The position numbers were made by a program, and so were the translations under genes. A stretch of 23,090 bases of DNA from Planctomycetota bacterium (GTDB lineage Bacteria; Planctomycetota; Planctomycetia; Isosphaerales; Isosphaeraceae): the NCBI GenBank assembly GCA_021778575.1, contig JAJYCH010000005.1, positions 1 through 23,090 of the forward strand. The letters are read 5' to 3'. Positions 7,270-16,030 of the stretch are shown here, in pieces. Within the stretch, counting starts at the first letter, position 1, and the number at the start of each line of letters is the position of its first letter. The notes under the pieces were generated by a model. The model was not told the DNA's origin and did not search any database. It saw only the letters and a list, made by a program, of their open reading frames with translations.

Positions 7270-7500
7270 TCAACCTTTCTTTGACGGAATTCGCGCAATG
7301 GTCAGTAGGGAAGTCAGGATGTAAACCAGGACGACGGTCACCGTGAGGTAGCCCGAGTGCTGGTGGGCCTTGACCAGTTTGTTCAGGTCGAACGACCCGC
7401 CGCCTTTGACGATCAGCAGCCCCATCACCAGTTGTGAGATGATCAGCAGCGAGGCCAGCAGGCCGAGAATCAACAAGACGGGCTTGAGCTTTGCGTTCAT
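7270..7500 (-). CDS. small two-helix membrane protein, unknown function
   Basis: 76 residues from ATG 7500; a longer frame to 7560 has an Arg-rich, unlikely N-terminus. Two hydrophobic segments (about residues 7-31 and 49-69) flank a short loop GGGSFDLNKLVKAHQHSG, and the protein ends in a basic tail (ARIPSKKG). The HQHSG just before helix 2 could bind a metal or haem edge-on, but that is speculation. No clear Shine-Dalgarno is seen. It is divergent from yggS and shares a 124-nt intergenic region with it. Length, two clean helices and a charged end make it more likely real than a shadow frame. Confidence 0.65.
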   Translation of the reverse strand: MNAKLKPVLLILGLLASLLIISQLVMGLLIVKGGGSFDLNKLVKAHQHSGYLTVTVVLVYILTSLLTIARIPSKKG

Positions 7501-7555
7501 GGTGTCCACAATCCGAAGAAGAATCAGGGTCTCGGGTCGCCGATGCGCCTTCGGA

Positions 7556-7561
7556 TACAAT
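7556..7561 (+). promoter_or_regulatory. possible -10 box upstream of yggS
   Basis: TACAAT matches TATAAT at 5 of 6 positions, 63 nt before the yggS start, in the divergent gap. No good -35 hexamer is visible 16-18 nt upstream. Confidence 0.25.
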
Positions 7562-7624
7562 AGTCGGAGGTCTCGTTGCCGTCATCCGTCAGCGGGACGG
7601 ATTCTCCGCTCAACGGGATTGTTC

Positions 7625-8320
7625 ATGAACGCCGACCGAATCCGCGAGAATCTGATCGCTGTCCGGAATTCCATCGCCGAAGCCGCGAGACGCTCGGGAC
7701 GGGACGCTTCAAGCGTCACTCTTGTCGCGGTGACCAAACGCAACCCGCCCGAGGCCATTCGACCGCTCGTCGAGGCGGGAGCGTTTGACCTTGGCGAAAA
7801 TTATCCCCAGGAACTCTGGTCGAAAGTCGATGCCTTGAGCAATCTCCCCGTCCGCTGGCATCTGATTGGCCACCTTCAAGGGAACAAAGCCCGGAAAACG
7901 GCGGCGATGGTCCGGATGATCCACGCGGTCGACTCGCTTCGGCTCCTCAAATCGCTCGACGTCATTGCCGAGACTCTTGATGATCCGCCCCGCGTTTGCC
8001 TTCAGGTCAATGTTTCGGGCGAAGAATCCAAACATGGTTGGGACCCGTCGAGCCTACCAATCGATGCCGACGCGATCGCCGCGTGTCGTAAAATCGCGAT
8101 CGTCGGCTTGATGACCATCGCCGGCTACGGAACCACCAACGACGAAGCTCGACCCGCATTCGCCCGGCTTCGCAAGGTTCGTGACCAACTGCAAACCGCC
8201 ACCGGCCGCTTGTTTCCCGAACTTTCGATGGGAATGTCGGGAGACTACGAAGCGGCGATTGCCGAAGGCTCAACCTACGTCCGGATCGGCTCGGCCCTGT
8301 TCGAAGGGGCAGTGGGATGA
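7625..8320 (+). CDS. yggS: YggS/PROSC-family PLP-binding protein (PLP homeostasis)
   Basis: 231 residues from ATG 7625, the usual length for the family; the frame is open further upstream but the family N-terminus (MNADRIRENLIAVRNSI) starts here. The PLP-binding Lys is in LVAVTKRNP (K38). Other hallmarks are GENYPQE (58-63, usually GENRVQE), WHLIGHLQGNKAR (78-90) and the C-terminal SMGMSGDYEAAIAEGSTYVRIG, which holds the phosphate-binding region. Family members are single-domain TIM barrels that buffer pyridoxal phosphate and affect amino/keto-acid balance; no catalysis is established. The stop overlaps the start of the next gene by four bases (ATGA), so the two are co-translated. Confidence 0.95.
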   Translation: MNADRIRENLIAVRNSIAEAARRSGRDASSVTLVAVTKRNPPEAIRPLVEAGAFDLGENYPQELWSKVDALSNLPVRWHLIGHLQGNKARKTAAMVRMIHAVDSLRLLKSLDVIAETLDDPPRVCLQVNVSGEESKHGWDPSSLPIDADAIAACRKIAIVGLMTIAGYGTTNDEARPAFARLRKVRDQLQTATGRLFPELSMGMSGDYEAAIAEGSTYVRIGSALFEGAVG

Positions 8321-8640
8321 TCGATCTCGTGATCCATGAGCGAGGAACCACGTTGAGCGTCCGGGCTCAGCCCAACGCCCGAAAGACCGGGATTCTCGGA
8401 GAACGAGCCGGAGCGCTCCGGATCGGAGTCAACGCCGCGCCCGAAAAAGGCAAAGCCAACGCCGCCATTATCGAGGTCCTCGCGACGGCCCTCGGCTGCC
8501 GAGGCTCGAATATCGTCCTGCTCTCGGGACAGACCTCACGAGAGAAACGATTCCTGATCCTCGACCGAACCCCCGACGAACTCCGAGCCCGGCTGATCCC
8601 GGGCCTGTCGCTGATCGTCGAGGGTTCGTCAGAATCCTGA
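8317..8640 (+). CDS. yggU: DUF167/YggU family protein (UPF0235)
   Basis: 107 residues; ATG 8317 overlaps the yggS stop, with GGGG upstream inside yggS. The family core is visible: VRAQPNARKTGI (residues 12-23), LRIGVNAAPEKGKANAAIIEVLA (about 34-56) and LLSGQTSREKRFLI (about 69-82). These small alpha/beta proteins are widespread and of unknown biochemical role. They often sit beside yggS in bacteria, and that pairing is repeated here without the intervening yggT membrane gene. Nothing suggests an export signal. Confidence 0.93.
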   Translation: MIDLVIHERGTTLSVRAQPNARKTGILGERAGALRIGVNAAPEKGKANAAIIEVLATALGCRGSNIVLLSGQTSREKRFLILDRTPDELRARLIPGLSLIVEGSSES

Positions 8641-8680
8641 CGCCAACCGATTTTCTGAAACTTCCCGACCGGAACCGCGC

Positions 8681-9973
8681 ATGCCTGAATATCCGTCCGA
8701 AATCACGTTGAATCCCTGGTCCGGTCCGACCCGATCGACCGTCGCGCGTGTTCCCGGCTCGAAAAGCCTGACGAATCGCGCCTTGATCATCGCCGCGCTC
8801 GCCGATGGTCCGAGCGTCCTGACCGGCGCGCTTGACTCGGAAGATACCCGCGTCATGGTCGACTCACTTCAGAAGCTGGGAATCGTGGTCGAACACGACC
8901 GCGAGGCCCGAGAAATTCGTATTCAGGGCTGCGCCAACAAGATCCCGAACAACGAAGCGAACCTGTACATCGCGAACTCGGGCACGAGCCTCCGTTTCTT
9001 GACGGCAATGGTCGCGACCGGCTCCGGAGTCTTTCACCTCGACGGCACGGCGAGGATGCGGGAACGCCCCGTGCTCGACCTCTTGCAGGCGCTCAACGGC
9101 CTCGGTGCCGACGCGACCAGTGACCTCGGAACCGGCTGCCCACCCGTCACGGTCAAGGCCAGCGGGCTCGACGGCGGCTATGCGTTCGTCAAAGGAGATG
9201 TTTCGAGCCAGTTTCTCAGTGGGCTCTTGATGGCCTTGCCGTACTCCCGCGACACCACGAGCGTCGAGGTCGATGGCATCCTGGTCTCGCGTCCTTACGT
9301 CGCGATGACGATGGAAGTGATGGAAGCTTTCGGAGTCCGGATCAATAACCGGAAGGATCGACGCTTCGATATTCGCCCCGCGCGTTACACCGGGCGAACC
9401 TACGCGATCGAGCCCGACGCGTCGGCGGCCTCTTACCTGTTCGCAATCGCCGCGCTGACTGGTTCGACTCTGACTCTCGAAGGTCTGGGCACAAAAAGCA
9501 TTCAAGGCGACATGGCGTTCGTCGATATCCTCGAACACATGGGCTGCACCGTCGTCCGCGACGAACTTTCGACGACCGTCACCGGCGGACCACTCCGAGG
9601 GATGGACGTCGACATGAATGCAATCAGCGACACGGTGATGACTCTGGCCGTCGTCGCGCTCTTCGCCGAAGGGATCACCCGGATTCGCAACGTGGCCCAT
9701 ATCCGCCACAAGGAAACAGACCGAATCACCGCCGTCGCCACCGAACTGCGGAAGCTGGGAGCGACCGTCGAGGAACAACCCGACGGCCTGATCCTCTTCC
9801 CCCCCTCGAAAATCACCCCGGCGCGGATCGAGACCTACGACGATCATCGGATGGCGATGGCCTTCGCTCTCGCCGGGCTCAAAGCTCCCGGCGTGACGAT
9901 CCTCAACCCGTCGTGCGTGGCCAAAACTTATCCCGAATTCTGGGACGACCTGGCGAAATTGGCACCCGAGTGA
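8681..9973 (+). CDS. aroA: 3-phosphoshikimate 1-carboxyvinyltransferase (EPSP synthase)
   Basis: 430 residues, normal for the family; the enzyme joins PEP to shikimate-3-phosphate in the sixth step of the shikimate pathway. Motifs in order: PGSKSLTNRA (residues 25-34, Lys28), NSGTSLRFLTA (99-109), RMRERP (125-130), GDVSSQFLSGLL (172-183), EPDASAASY (244-252), SDTVMT with the catalytic Asp (316-321), RHKETDRI (342-349) and DDHRMAMA (387-394). The loop corresponding to E. coli LGNAGTAMRPL keeps its Gly but has Phe at the Pro101 position, a variation seen among bacterial EPSP synthases. No strong Shine-Dalgarno precedes ATG 8681. It follows yggU by 40 nt in the same direction and could be part of that transcript. 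Confidence 0.97.
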   Translation: MPEYPSEITLNPWSGPTRSTVARVPGSKSLTNRALIIAALADGPSVLTGALDSEDTRVMVDSLQKLGIVVEHDREAREIRIQGCANKIPNNEANLYIANSGTSLRFLTAMVATGSGVFHLDGTARMRERPVLDLLQALNGLGADATSDLGTGCPPVTVKASGLDGGYAFVKGDVSSQFLSGLLMALPYSRDTTSVEVDGILVSRPYVAMTMEVMEAFGVRINNRKDRRFDIRPARYTGRTYAIEPDASAASYLFAIAALTGSTLTLEGLGTKSIQGDMAFVDILEHMGCTVVRDELSTTVTGGPLRGMDVDMNAISDTVMTLAVVALFAEGITRIRNVAHIRHKETDRITAVATELRKLGATVEEQPDGLILFPPSKITPARIETYDDHRMAMAFALAGLKAPGVTILNPSCVAKTYPEFWDDLAKLAPE

Positions 9974-10012
9974 GCAACGAATAGGACGTAGCACTAGCGG
10001 AAGAAATCATCC

Positions 10013-10028
10013 AAAACACGCATGTTTT
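10013..10028. terminator. short AT hairpin between convergent aroA and sulfatase-like gene
   Basis: AAAACA (10013-10018) pairs with TGTTTT (10023-10028) around CGCA, giving A-runs and T-runs on both strands. It is a weak stem at a place where a bidirectional terminator is expected. Confidence 0.3.
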
Positions 10029-10038
10029 TCCAATTTCA

Positions 10039-11883
10039 TCAGCGAATCATCGCGCGAAATCGGTCCAGTGTCGACGTCTGATCGCGACTTCGAGCGAGGT
10101 CGTGGACTTCTTCGGGGTCGTGCTTGAGGTTGAAAAGTTCCTCGTGACCATCTCCCCCCTGGATGTAGTGGAAGTCGCGATCGACGAGCGAGGTCATCGC
10201 CCCCTTCGCGGCCGGTGAGCGGCCTCGATTCGGATCATCCTCGGGCGGAGACTTGATCTCGGAACGCACCACGCTGCCACCGGGTCTGGCCACGGATGTT
10301 CCGGTCGCCAGGGTCGCCAGCGATTGGCCGGGCAGCGGCGTTCGGGGAGAATGAATCAGGTCGAGCACCGTTGCGGGAATGTCTCGGAGGCTGACCGGTT
10401 CGGTGACCACGGTCCCCGCTGAGAGAGATCCCGGCGCGAGGATCACCAGGGGAACGTGCAACTCGGGCCGATAGACGCTACAACCGTGGCCGAACAAGTT
10501 TCGCTCGCCGAGATGTTCGCCGTGGTCCGAGGTGATGACGACGATCGATTCATCGAGAATTCCGCGAGTTTTCAGTTCGTCGAACAACCGCCCCAACTGA
10601 TGATCGAGACCGGCGATGCACTGATCGTAGGCATCGATGGCGAGCGCGAGATCTTCCGGCTTCAGGTCGAGCTTGTCGCGCTCCCACCAGGTTTTCAAGA
10701 GGCGGAAATCGCGCGAGGAAGTCGGCTTCCGGCCGATAGTGGACCTGGGGTCCGATTCCGGACTGATATAAGGGTGATGAGCGTCGTAATAGTTCAAGAA
10801 TGCGAAGAAGGGCTGGTCCTTCGGCCTCTGTTCGAGCCAGCCGAGGAAGTCGCGATTGATCCGCGCGGCATCTTTGCGGTCGCCCTTCGCGGACGGATCG
10901 TCGCCGACCCATTGAGCTAGCCGGGGATGCTTATGGAGAAAGTTGAGCGACCGTTCGATGACGCTGGAACAGAGGCCGATTCCTCGAATCGTGACGTCGT
11001 AATCCTCGTAGTGGGCAAATCCGCGCGAAAGACCGGTCTCGTAGCTGCAATACGTGGTATTGGCCACGAACCCGGCCGTGGCGTAGCCTTGATTGCCGAG
11101 AACTTCCGCGAGCGTCGGGAAGGTCGCGTCGAGCGGACGATCCCAGTCGACCGAAAGCTCATGAGGCCATCGTCCCGTGAACATGCTCGCGTGCGAAGGA
11201 GCGGTCCAGGGCGCGGTCGAGTATGCCTGGTCAAACCGAACGCCCTGACCGGCGAGCCGGGCCAGTTGCGGCGACGTCTCGCGTGAGTAACCGTACAGGC
11301 TCAGGCTCGAAGCGCGGACGGTGTCCATCACGATCAGGATGACATTCTTCGACTTCTCGGGCCGAGGGTCCTGTGGATGATGGTCCGTAAGTAACTCGGT
11401 CGAGAAACTGAGAGCCACCGTCAGAGCCAGCAGCCCGAGCGGGATCACCAGCCACCGGACGACTCGCCCTTCTCGCCAGAACCGCTTCGATTCGAGAAAT
11501 CGCGCCGACTTGATTGCGAGAACGGCCGCCAGAATCAAACAGGCGAGCGTATAGAGCGGCGCCCGAAACAGAATTCCCGCGTAAGCGACGGCCAAGAGCG
11601 GAAAGAGAACGTAAGACGGGCGGGCCATTGGCTTCCAGAGTCGCGAGACCAGACCGATACCGATTCCGCAACCGCCGACGACCAACAGTCCCGCAAGCGG
11701 AAACATCCAGACCAGATGACGGCTGACGTTGAGATTTCTGGGGTCGAGATAACGACACTTGAGCCAGAAAATCGCCAGTTCCAGGCATCCCGAACCAAGC
11801 CCAACCCAGACCGACCAGGCCAGGACCGAGCCGAACGACAGCCGAGACGTTGGCTCCGTCTCGTAACTGATTGACGGACCCAT
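10039..11883 (-). CDS. membrane-anchored sulfatase/phosphotransferase-fold enzyme (Thr at the nucleophile position)
   Basis: 614 residues from ATG 11883 with AGGAG upstream; an in-frame TTG at 11916 would add 11 residues. Five hydrophobic segments (about residues 18-42, 57-80, 91-106, 108-124, 143-160) precede a large domain of the alkaline phosphatase superfamily, probably outside the inner membrane. Metal-site motifs are VILIVMDTVR (Asp187), TSDHGEHLGE (Asp453, His454) and FGHG (His466). Type I sulfatases carry C/S-x-P-x-R here; this protein reads TAPSHASMFTG with Thr227, so it cannot form formylglycine. A Thr nucleophile and five helices recall the LtaS/OpgB phosphoglycerol-transferase layout. 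It may therefore be a phosphodiester- or phospho-group-transferring enzyme rather than a sulfatase; substrate unknown. It is divergent from the DUF1549 cluster. Confidence 0.88.
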   Translation of the reverse strand: MGPSISYETEPTSRLSFGSVLAWSVWVGLGSGCLELAIFWLKCRYLDPRNLNVSRHLVWMFPLAGLLVVGGCGIGIGLVSRLWKPMARPSYVLFPLLAVAYAGILFRAPLYTLACLILAAVLAIKSARFLESKRFWREGRVVRWLVIPLGLLALTVALSFSTELLTDHHPQDPRPEKSKNVILIVMDTVRASSLSLYGYSRETSPQLARLAGQGVRFDQAYSTAPWTAPSHASMFTGRWPHELSVDWDRPLDATFPTLAEVLGNQGYATAGFVANTTYCSYETGLSRGFAHYEDYDVTIRGIGLCSSVIERSLNFLHKHPRLAQWVGDDPSAKGDRKDAARINRDFLGWLEQRPKDQPFFAFLNYYDAHHPYISPESDPRSTIGRKPTSSRDFRLLKTWWERDKLDLKPEDLALAIDAYDQCIAGLDHQLGRLFDELKTRGILDESIVVITSDHGEHLGERNLFGHGCSVYRPELHVPLVILAPGSLSAGTVVTEPVSLRDIPATVLDLIHSPRTPLPGQSLATLATGTSVARPGGSVVRSEIKSPPEDDPNRGRSPAAKGAMTSLVDRDFHYIQGGDGHEELFNLKHDPEEVHDLARSRDQTSTLDRFRAMIR

Positions 11884-11933
11884 TCTCGCCCCCGATCTCC
11901 TGGATGCCCGACACAAAGGATCGCTCGCCCGGC

Positions 11934-11953
11934 GTTACCGGTCGGAACGTAAC
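11934..11953. promoter_or_regulatory. small inverted repeat in the divergent promoter region
   Basis: GTTAC (11934-11938) and GTAAC (11949-11953) are inverted repeats separated by 10 nt, inside the 174-nt gap between the sulfatase-fold gene and the DUF1549 gene. The arm spacing suits a dimeric regulator but the arms are only 5 bp. Confidence 0.2.
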
Positions 11954-12057
11954 ACCAAGCGGAGAAATCGCCAAGGTGAATCCCGCGCGAAAGCCGTCGG
12001 CAATCTTCGGGCTTGCACGGTCCCTCGACGAAGATTCCTTGCAGACAATCGTTCATC

Positions 12058-14553
12058 ATGCGAGATTCAAAGGTAGGGAATTCTCGATACGCGCCAGCAC
12101 CAACCTCGGGAGGTGTGATGATTGCAATTTGTCTGGCGATCATCATGGCCGGCGCGGTCGGCTCCGACGACAAGGTTTTCGAACTGTCCGAGGTCGTGCC
12201 GAGACAGGCAATGCTCAGCGGCTCGGCCGGCCGGGTCCAGATTCTCGCAACCGGGCGATCGTCCCACGGAATTCTCAAAGACCTCACGACTTCGGTCAAA
12301 TACACCAGCGCTGACAGGTCGATCGCGGTCGTCACTCCCGATGGTCGAATCCATCCGGTCAGCGACGGCTCGACGACCATCGAAGTCTGCGATGCGGCTC
12401 GATCCGAGCGGATTGATGTCGTTGTTTCTGACTTCGCCAACCAGCGTCCTGTTCACTTCGTCGGCGAGGTCATGCCGATCTTCTCGAAACATGGCTGCAA
12501 CGCGGGTGGCTGTCACGGTAAGGCCAGTGGTCAGAATGGTTTCCGGCTCAGCCTGCTGGGGTTTGACCCTGCGGCCGATTTCGAGAGTCTGACTCGCGAA
12601 GGGCGAGGTCGTCGGGTCTTTCCGGCCGCTCCCGAAGCCAGCTTGCTCGTCAAGAAACCGACCGGGCAACTTCCCCACGGGGGTGGTCGGAAGTTCGCAA
12701 TCGGATCTCCCGAATCCGAGACCTTGATTCGCTGGATCGGCCAGGGGATGCCGTTCCGGACCAGAAATGAACCGGAGCTGGTTCGACTGGAAGTCGAACC
12801 AGGAGGCCGGCTGATCCCGCGTCAGTCGCGGCAGCAACTCCGCGTCCTGGCGTTTTATCGTGACGGATCGAGCAGTGACGTGACGCGACTGGCGCAGTTT
12901 CAGTCGAACGCGTCCGAACTGGCCGAAGTCGACGCGAATGGGGTGATCCAGACACAAGGAGGCATCGGAGAGGCGGCGATCATGGCTCGGTTCGGCGGGC
13001 TCGTGGCTGTTGCCCGGGCGACGGTCTTTAACGAAGCTCAGAGAGCAATCCGCGTCTTGCCCCTGTCCGACAACCTGGTTGATTCCCTGGTTTCCCGGCA
13101 GCTCCAGAAGCTTGGCCTCGACCCCTCGGCGGAATCCACGGATGCGGAATTCGCCCGGCGATCTTCGCTCGATATTTGTGGTCAGCTACCGCGACCGGAC
13201 AAAGTAATGGCCTTCGAAACCGACCCGGACCCCAGGAAACGACAGCGCTGGGTCGAACAGTTGCTTGCTCAGCCCGAATATGCCGACTATTTTGCCCTCA
13301 AGTGGTCGTCGCTGCTCAAGAACAAGCGAGGTCTGGGGAAACTGTCGCAACCGGGAACTTTTGCGTTTCATGGCTGGATTCGTCAAGCGATGGCAGAAAA
13401 CAAGCCTTATGACCGGTTCGTGGCCGAGATCGTCGCCGCTCGAGGGCCGGCAAACGTCAATCCGCCGGTTTACTGGTATCGTCAGACTTCGACGATTGAA
13501 GACCGCGCGGACGATACGGCGCAGCTTTTTCTCGGCTTGCGGATTCAGTGCGCCCGCTGCCACCATCATCCGTCAGAGCGCTGGAGTCAGGACGACTATT
13601 ATGGTTTTGCGAGTCTCTTCGCCCGGATCGGCCTCAAGGCCGGCCCTGATCCAGCGTCGCCTCGACTTTACAACTTGCCTCGGGGTCTGGCACGCAATCC
13701 CGTGAGCGGCATCGATCGTCAGCCCAAACCGCTGGGAGATCCCGAGTTCGGCAACATCAATTCGATGCGCGACCCCAGGGATGATCTGGTGGCCTGGATG
13801 AGGAAGCCCAACAACCCGTACTTTGCCCGGGCGCTGGTCAATCGCTACTGGAAACATTTCCTGGGCCGAGGACTCGTCGAACCCGAGGATGACCTCCGGG
13901 TCAGCAACCCTCCCACCCATCCCGAACTCCTGGATGCTCTGGCCGAGGATTTCGTCCAGAACGGTTACGATCTCAAGCGACTGGTTCGAACCATCGCGAC
14001 CAGCCAGGCGTATGATCGGTCGAGCCTGCCGAATCCATCAAACAGCGCGGATCGTCAGAACTTTGCGCGATTCTTCACCCGGAGACTCCCGGCCGAAGTT
14101 CTCCTGGATGCCGTGGGGCTGGTGACCGGTTCTCCGGAGAATTTCGCCAACGTCCCCGATGGGTTCCATGCCATCCAGTTACCCGACGACGGATTCCCGT
14201 CGTTCTTTCTCGATCTTTTCGGCCGACCGAAACGCGAAAGTGTCTGCGAATGTGAACGGTCGAGCGAGCCGAATCTTGGACAGACGCTCCACCTGCTCAG
14301 CTCGGACGATCTCAACGCCAGATTGACGTCCGCGACCGGTCGAGCGGCGCGGCTGACGGCTGATCCTCGGCCGTTGATCGACAAGATTACCGAACTCTAT
14401 CGACTGGCGTTTTCCCGCCCGCCCACCGATGAAGAAACCAGGGAATGCCGTGAATTTCTCGAAAAAAGGCAGCAAGCCGGCCAGACTCGCCAGGGCTATG
14501 AAGACCTGATCTGGACCTTGATCAACACCAAAGAGTTCTTGTTCAATCATTAA
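12058..14553 (+). CDS. DUF1549/DUF1553 protein with Ig-like (BIG2-type) domains and haem-binding-type motifs
   Basis: 831 residues from ATG 12058; a second choice is ATG 12118, which has GGGAGG just upstream but would leave a signal peptide without basic residues. Order: signal peptide (hydrophobic core about 20-34), BIG2-like domain (about 45-125, ending KYTSADRSIAVVTPDGRI...), a cytochrome-like region with CNAGGCH (147-153, CX4CH), a second BIG2-like domain (about 250-330), DUF1549 (about 345-540) with a canonical CARCH (498-502), and DUF1553 (about 585-825, NPYFARALVNRYWKHFLGRG). This is a planctomycete-expanded family, presumed extracytoplasmic and often linked with polysaccharide use, with no proven biochemistry. 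It heads a same-strand cluster with the DUF1501 gene 29 nt downstream. Confidence 0.93.
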   Translation: MRDSKVGNSRYAPAPTSGGVMIAICLAIIMAGAVGSDDKVFELSEVVPRQAMLSGSAGRVQILATGRSSHGILKDLTTSVKYTSADRSIAVVTPDGRIHPVSDGSTTIEVCDAARSERIDVVVSDFANQRPVHFVGEVMPIFSKHGCNAGGCHGKASGQNGFRLSLLGFDPAADFESLTREGRGRRVFPAAPEASLLVKKPTGQLPHGGGRKFAIGSPESETLIRWIGQGMPFRTRNEPELVRLEVEPGGRLIPRQSRQQLRVLAFYRDGSSSDVTRLAQFQSNASELAEVDANGVIQTQGGIGEAAIMARFGGLVAVARATVFNEAQRAIRVLPLSDNLVDSLVSRQLQKLGLDPSAESTDAEFARRSSLDICGQLPRPDKVMAFETDPDPRKRQRWVEQLLAQPEYADYFALKWSSLLKNKRGLGKLSQPGTFAFHGWIRQAMAENKPYDRFVAEIVAARGPANVNPPVYWYRQTSTIEDRADDTAQLFLGLRIQCARCHHHPSERWSQDDYYGFASLFARIGLKAGPDPASPRLYNLPRGLARNPVSGIDRQPKPLGDPEFGNINSMRDPRDDLVAWMRKPNNPYFARALVNRYWKHFLGRGLVEPEDDLRVSNPPTHPELLDALAEDFVQNGYDLKRLVRTIATSQAYDRSSLPNPSNSADRQNFARFFTRRLPAEVLLDAVGLVTGSPENFANVPDGFHAIQLPDDGFPSFFLDLFGRPKRESVCECERSSEPNLGQTLHLLSSDDLNARLTSATGRAARLTADPRPLIDKITELYRLAFSRPPTDEETRECREFLEKRQQAGQTRQGYEDLIWTLINTKEFLFNH

Positions 14554-14582
14554 TAATACAAGTTCGTCGGAGTCCGCTGTCG

Positions 14583-15914
14583 ATGCTCGACATTTTCGGT
14601 GAGCGGTACCAATCGTGCGATGGCTTGAGCCGACGGAGCTTCCTCCGGGTCGGCGCTCTGGGGCTGGGCACCCTCACCTGGCCCGGACTCCTTCAATCCC
14701 GAGCATCGGAGCGATCGGGCAAGTCGTCGGCGCACAAGGCCGTCATCCAGATCATCCTCAGCGGCGGCCCGGCGCAGAGCGAGACGTTCGACCCCAAGCC
14801 CGAGGCACCGTCCGGTTATCGGTCGGACGTGAAGGCAATCGCGACCCGGCTTCCCGGGGTCAAGCTCAGCGAGTTGATGCCGCGCGTGGCGCGATCGCTG
14901 GACAAGATGGCTCTCGTCCGGAGTCTGACGCACGAGACGTCCGACCATCTCGCCGGTCTGCACTGGATCTCGACCGGGTTTGCCTCGACCCAGCAACGGC
15001 AAGATCAGAACGAGCGCCCGAGCGTCGGGTCGATTGTCGCCCGGATGAAGGGCTCGAACGGTCCCGGTGTTCCGCCCTACGTCGCGATGACGGAAGGGGC
15101 TTTCAACGGCGGGCTCTTTCAAGGGGGGGCTTACCTCGGTCCCGGAACCAACCCATTCCCGCTCAACGGCGACCCGACTGGCGACCTGAAGGTCCGGAAC
15201 CTCGAACCGCCCGCCGGTCTGACTCTCGATCAGCTCGAAGATCGCCGGGATCTTCTTGGACGGCTCGACACGATCAATCGCCAGCGCGATCTCTCGGGAA
15301 TGATGAACGGGCTCGACAAGTTCACGGCTCAAGCCTACGAGATGGTTACAGGACCGAATGCTCGACGGTCGCTGGAAATCTCTCGCGAAGACCCCCGATT
15401 GCGCGACCGGTACGGGCGGACCAGGATCGGCCAGAATTGCTTGCTGGCACGCCGGCTGGTCGAGGCTGGGGTGACGTTTGTGACCATTTCTGAGGGGAAC
15501 TGGGATCACCATTCGCTGGTCGAGGCGAATTGCCGGACCCAGGTCCCGCCGCTCGACGCGGCGATTGCGACTCTGGTCGACGACCTGGCCGACCGTGGCC
15601 TGGCCGACGATGTCCTGGTTCTGGTCTGGGGCGAGTTCGGCCGGACGCCTCGGCTCAACGGGTCGGGAGGTCGCGACCACTGGCCGGGTAGCATGAGCGC
15701 GGTGCTGGCGGGGGGTGGGCTCAAGATGGGTCAGGTCGTGGGAGCGACGAACCGCAAGGGGGAGCAGCCAACCGACCGCCCGTTGCATCCAGCCGACGTG
15801 ATCCGGACAATCTATCATGTGCTGGGCGTCGATCCGCTCCACGAGTTCCCCAACGAATCAGGCCGGCCCTTGGCGATCCTGAACCAGGGGCAACCGATCG
15901 CGGAATTGATCTGA
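14583..15914 (+). CDS. DUF1501 family protein, Tat-exported
   Basis: 443 residues; ATG 14583 has GGAG 10 nt upstream. The N-terminus has a twin-arginine signal (SRRSFLRVGALGLG, residues 16-29), so it is exported folded. The rest is the complete DUF1501 domain, distantly related to the alkaline phosphatase/sulfatase fold: IQIILSGGPAQSETFDPKP near the start, SLTHETSDHLAGLHW (about 114-128), WGEFGRTPRLN and GRDHWPGSMSAVLAGGG near the end. DUF1501 genes regularly follow DUF1549/1553 genes in planctomycetes, as here, suggesting one complex or pathway. Tat export fits a protein that takes a cofactor or metal in the cytoplasm. The reaction is unknown. Confidence 0.94.
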   Translation: MLDIFGERYQSCDGLSRRSFLRVGALGLGTLTWPGLLQSRASERSGKSSAHKAVIQIILSGGPAQSETFDPKPEAPSGYRSDVKAIATRLPGVKLSELMPRVARSLDKMALVRSLTHETSDHLAGLHWISTGFASTQQRQDQNERPSVGSIVARMKGSNGPGVPPYVAMTEGAFNGGLFQGGAYLGPGTNPFPLNGDPTGDLKVRNLEPPAGLTLDQLEDRRDLLGRLDTINRQRDLSGMMNGLDKFTAQAYEMVTGPNARRSLEISREDPRLRDRYGRTRIGQNCLLARRLVEAGVTFVTISEGNWDHHSLVEANCRTQVPPLDAAIATLVDDLADRGLADDVLVLVWGEFGRTPRLNGSGGRDHWPGSMSAVLAGGGLKMGQVVGATNRKGEQPTDRPLHPADVIRTIYHVLGVDPLHEFPNESGRPLAILNQGQPIAELI

Positions 15915-15934
15915 AGCTCGGGAAAGCTCGTTCT

Positions 15935-15966
15935 GTGGCGACCCTATACGAAGGGAAAAACGCCAC
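15935..15966. other. nested hairpin between DUF1501 and WD40 genes
   Basis: GTGGCG (15935-15940) pairs with CGCCAC (15961-15966), and inside it CCCT (15942-15945) with AGGG (15952-15955). No T-run follows, so it is not an obvious terminator; it may modulate expression between cluster genes or be a degenerate repeat. Confidence 0.3.
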
Positions 15967-16030
15967 ACCCATTGGAAAAATGCTCTCGGCATGACCCGAC
16001 TGATCGACCTGACCTGGATTGCACCTGCTC

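Noticed and set aside
8864..9994. 376-residue open frame on the minus strand
   Set aside because: Antisense shadow of aroA, whose active-site motifs are all present in the sense frame.
14550..15842. 430-residue open frame on the minus strand
   Set aside because: It is fully antisense to the DUF1501 gene, which has clear domains, a Tat signal and a ribosome site; the antisense protein is rich in Arg/Pro/His and lacks motifs.
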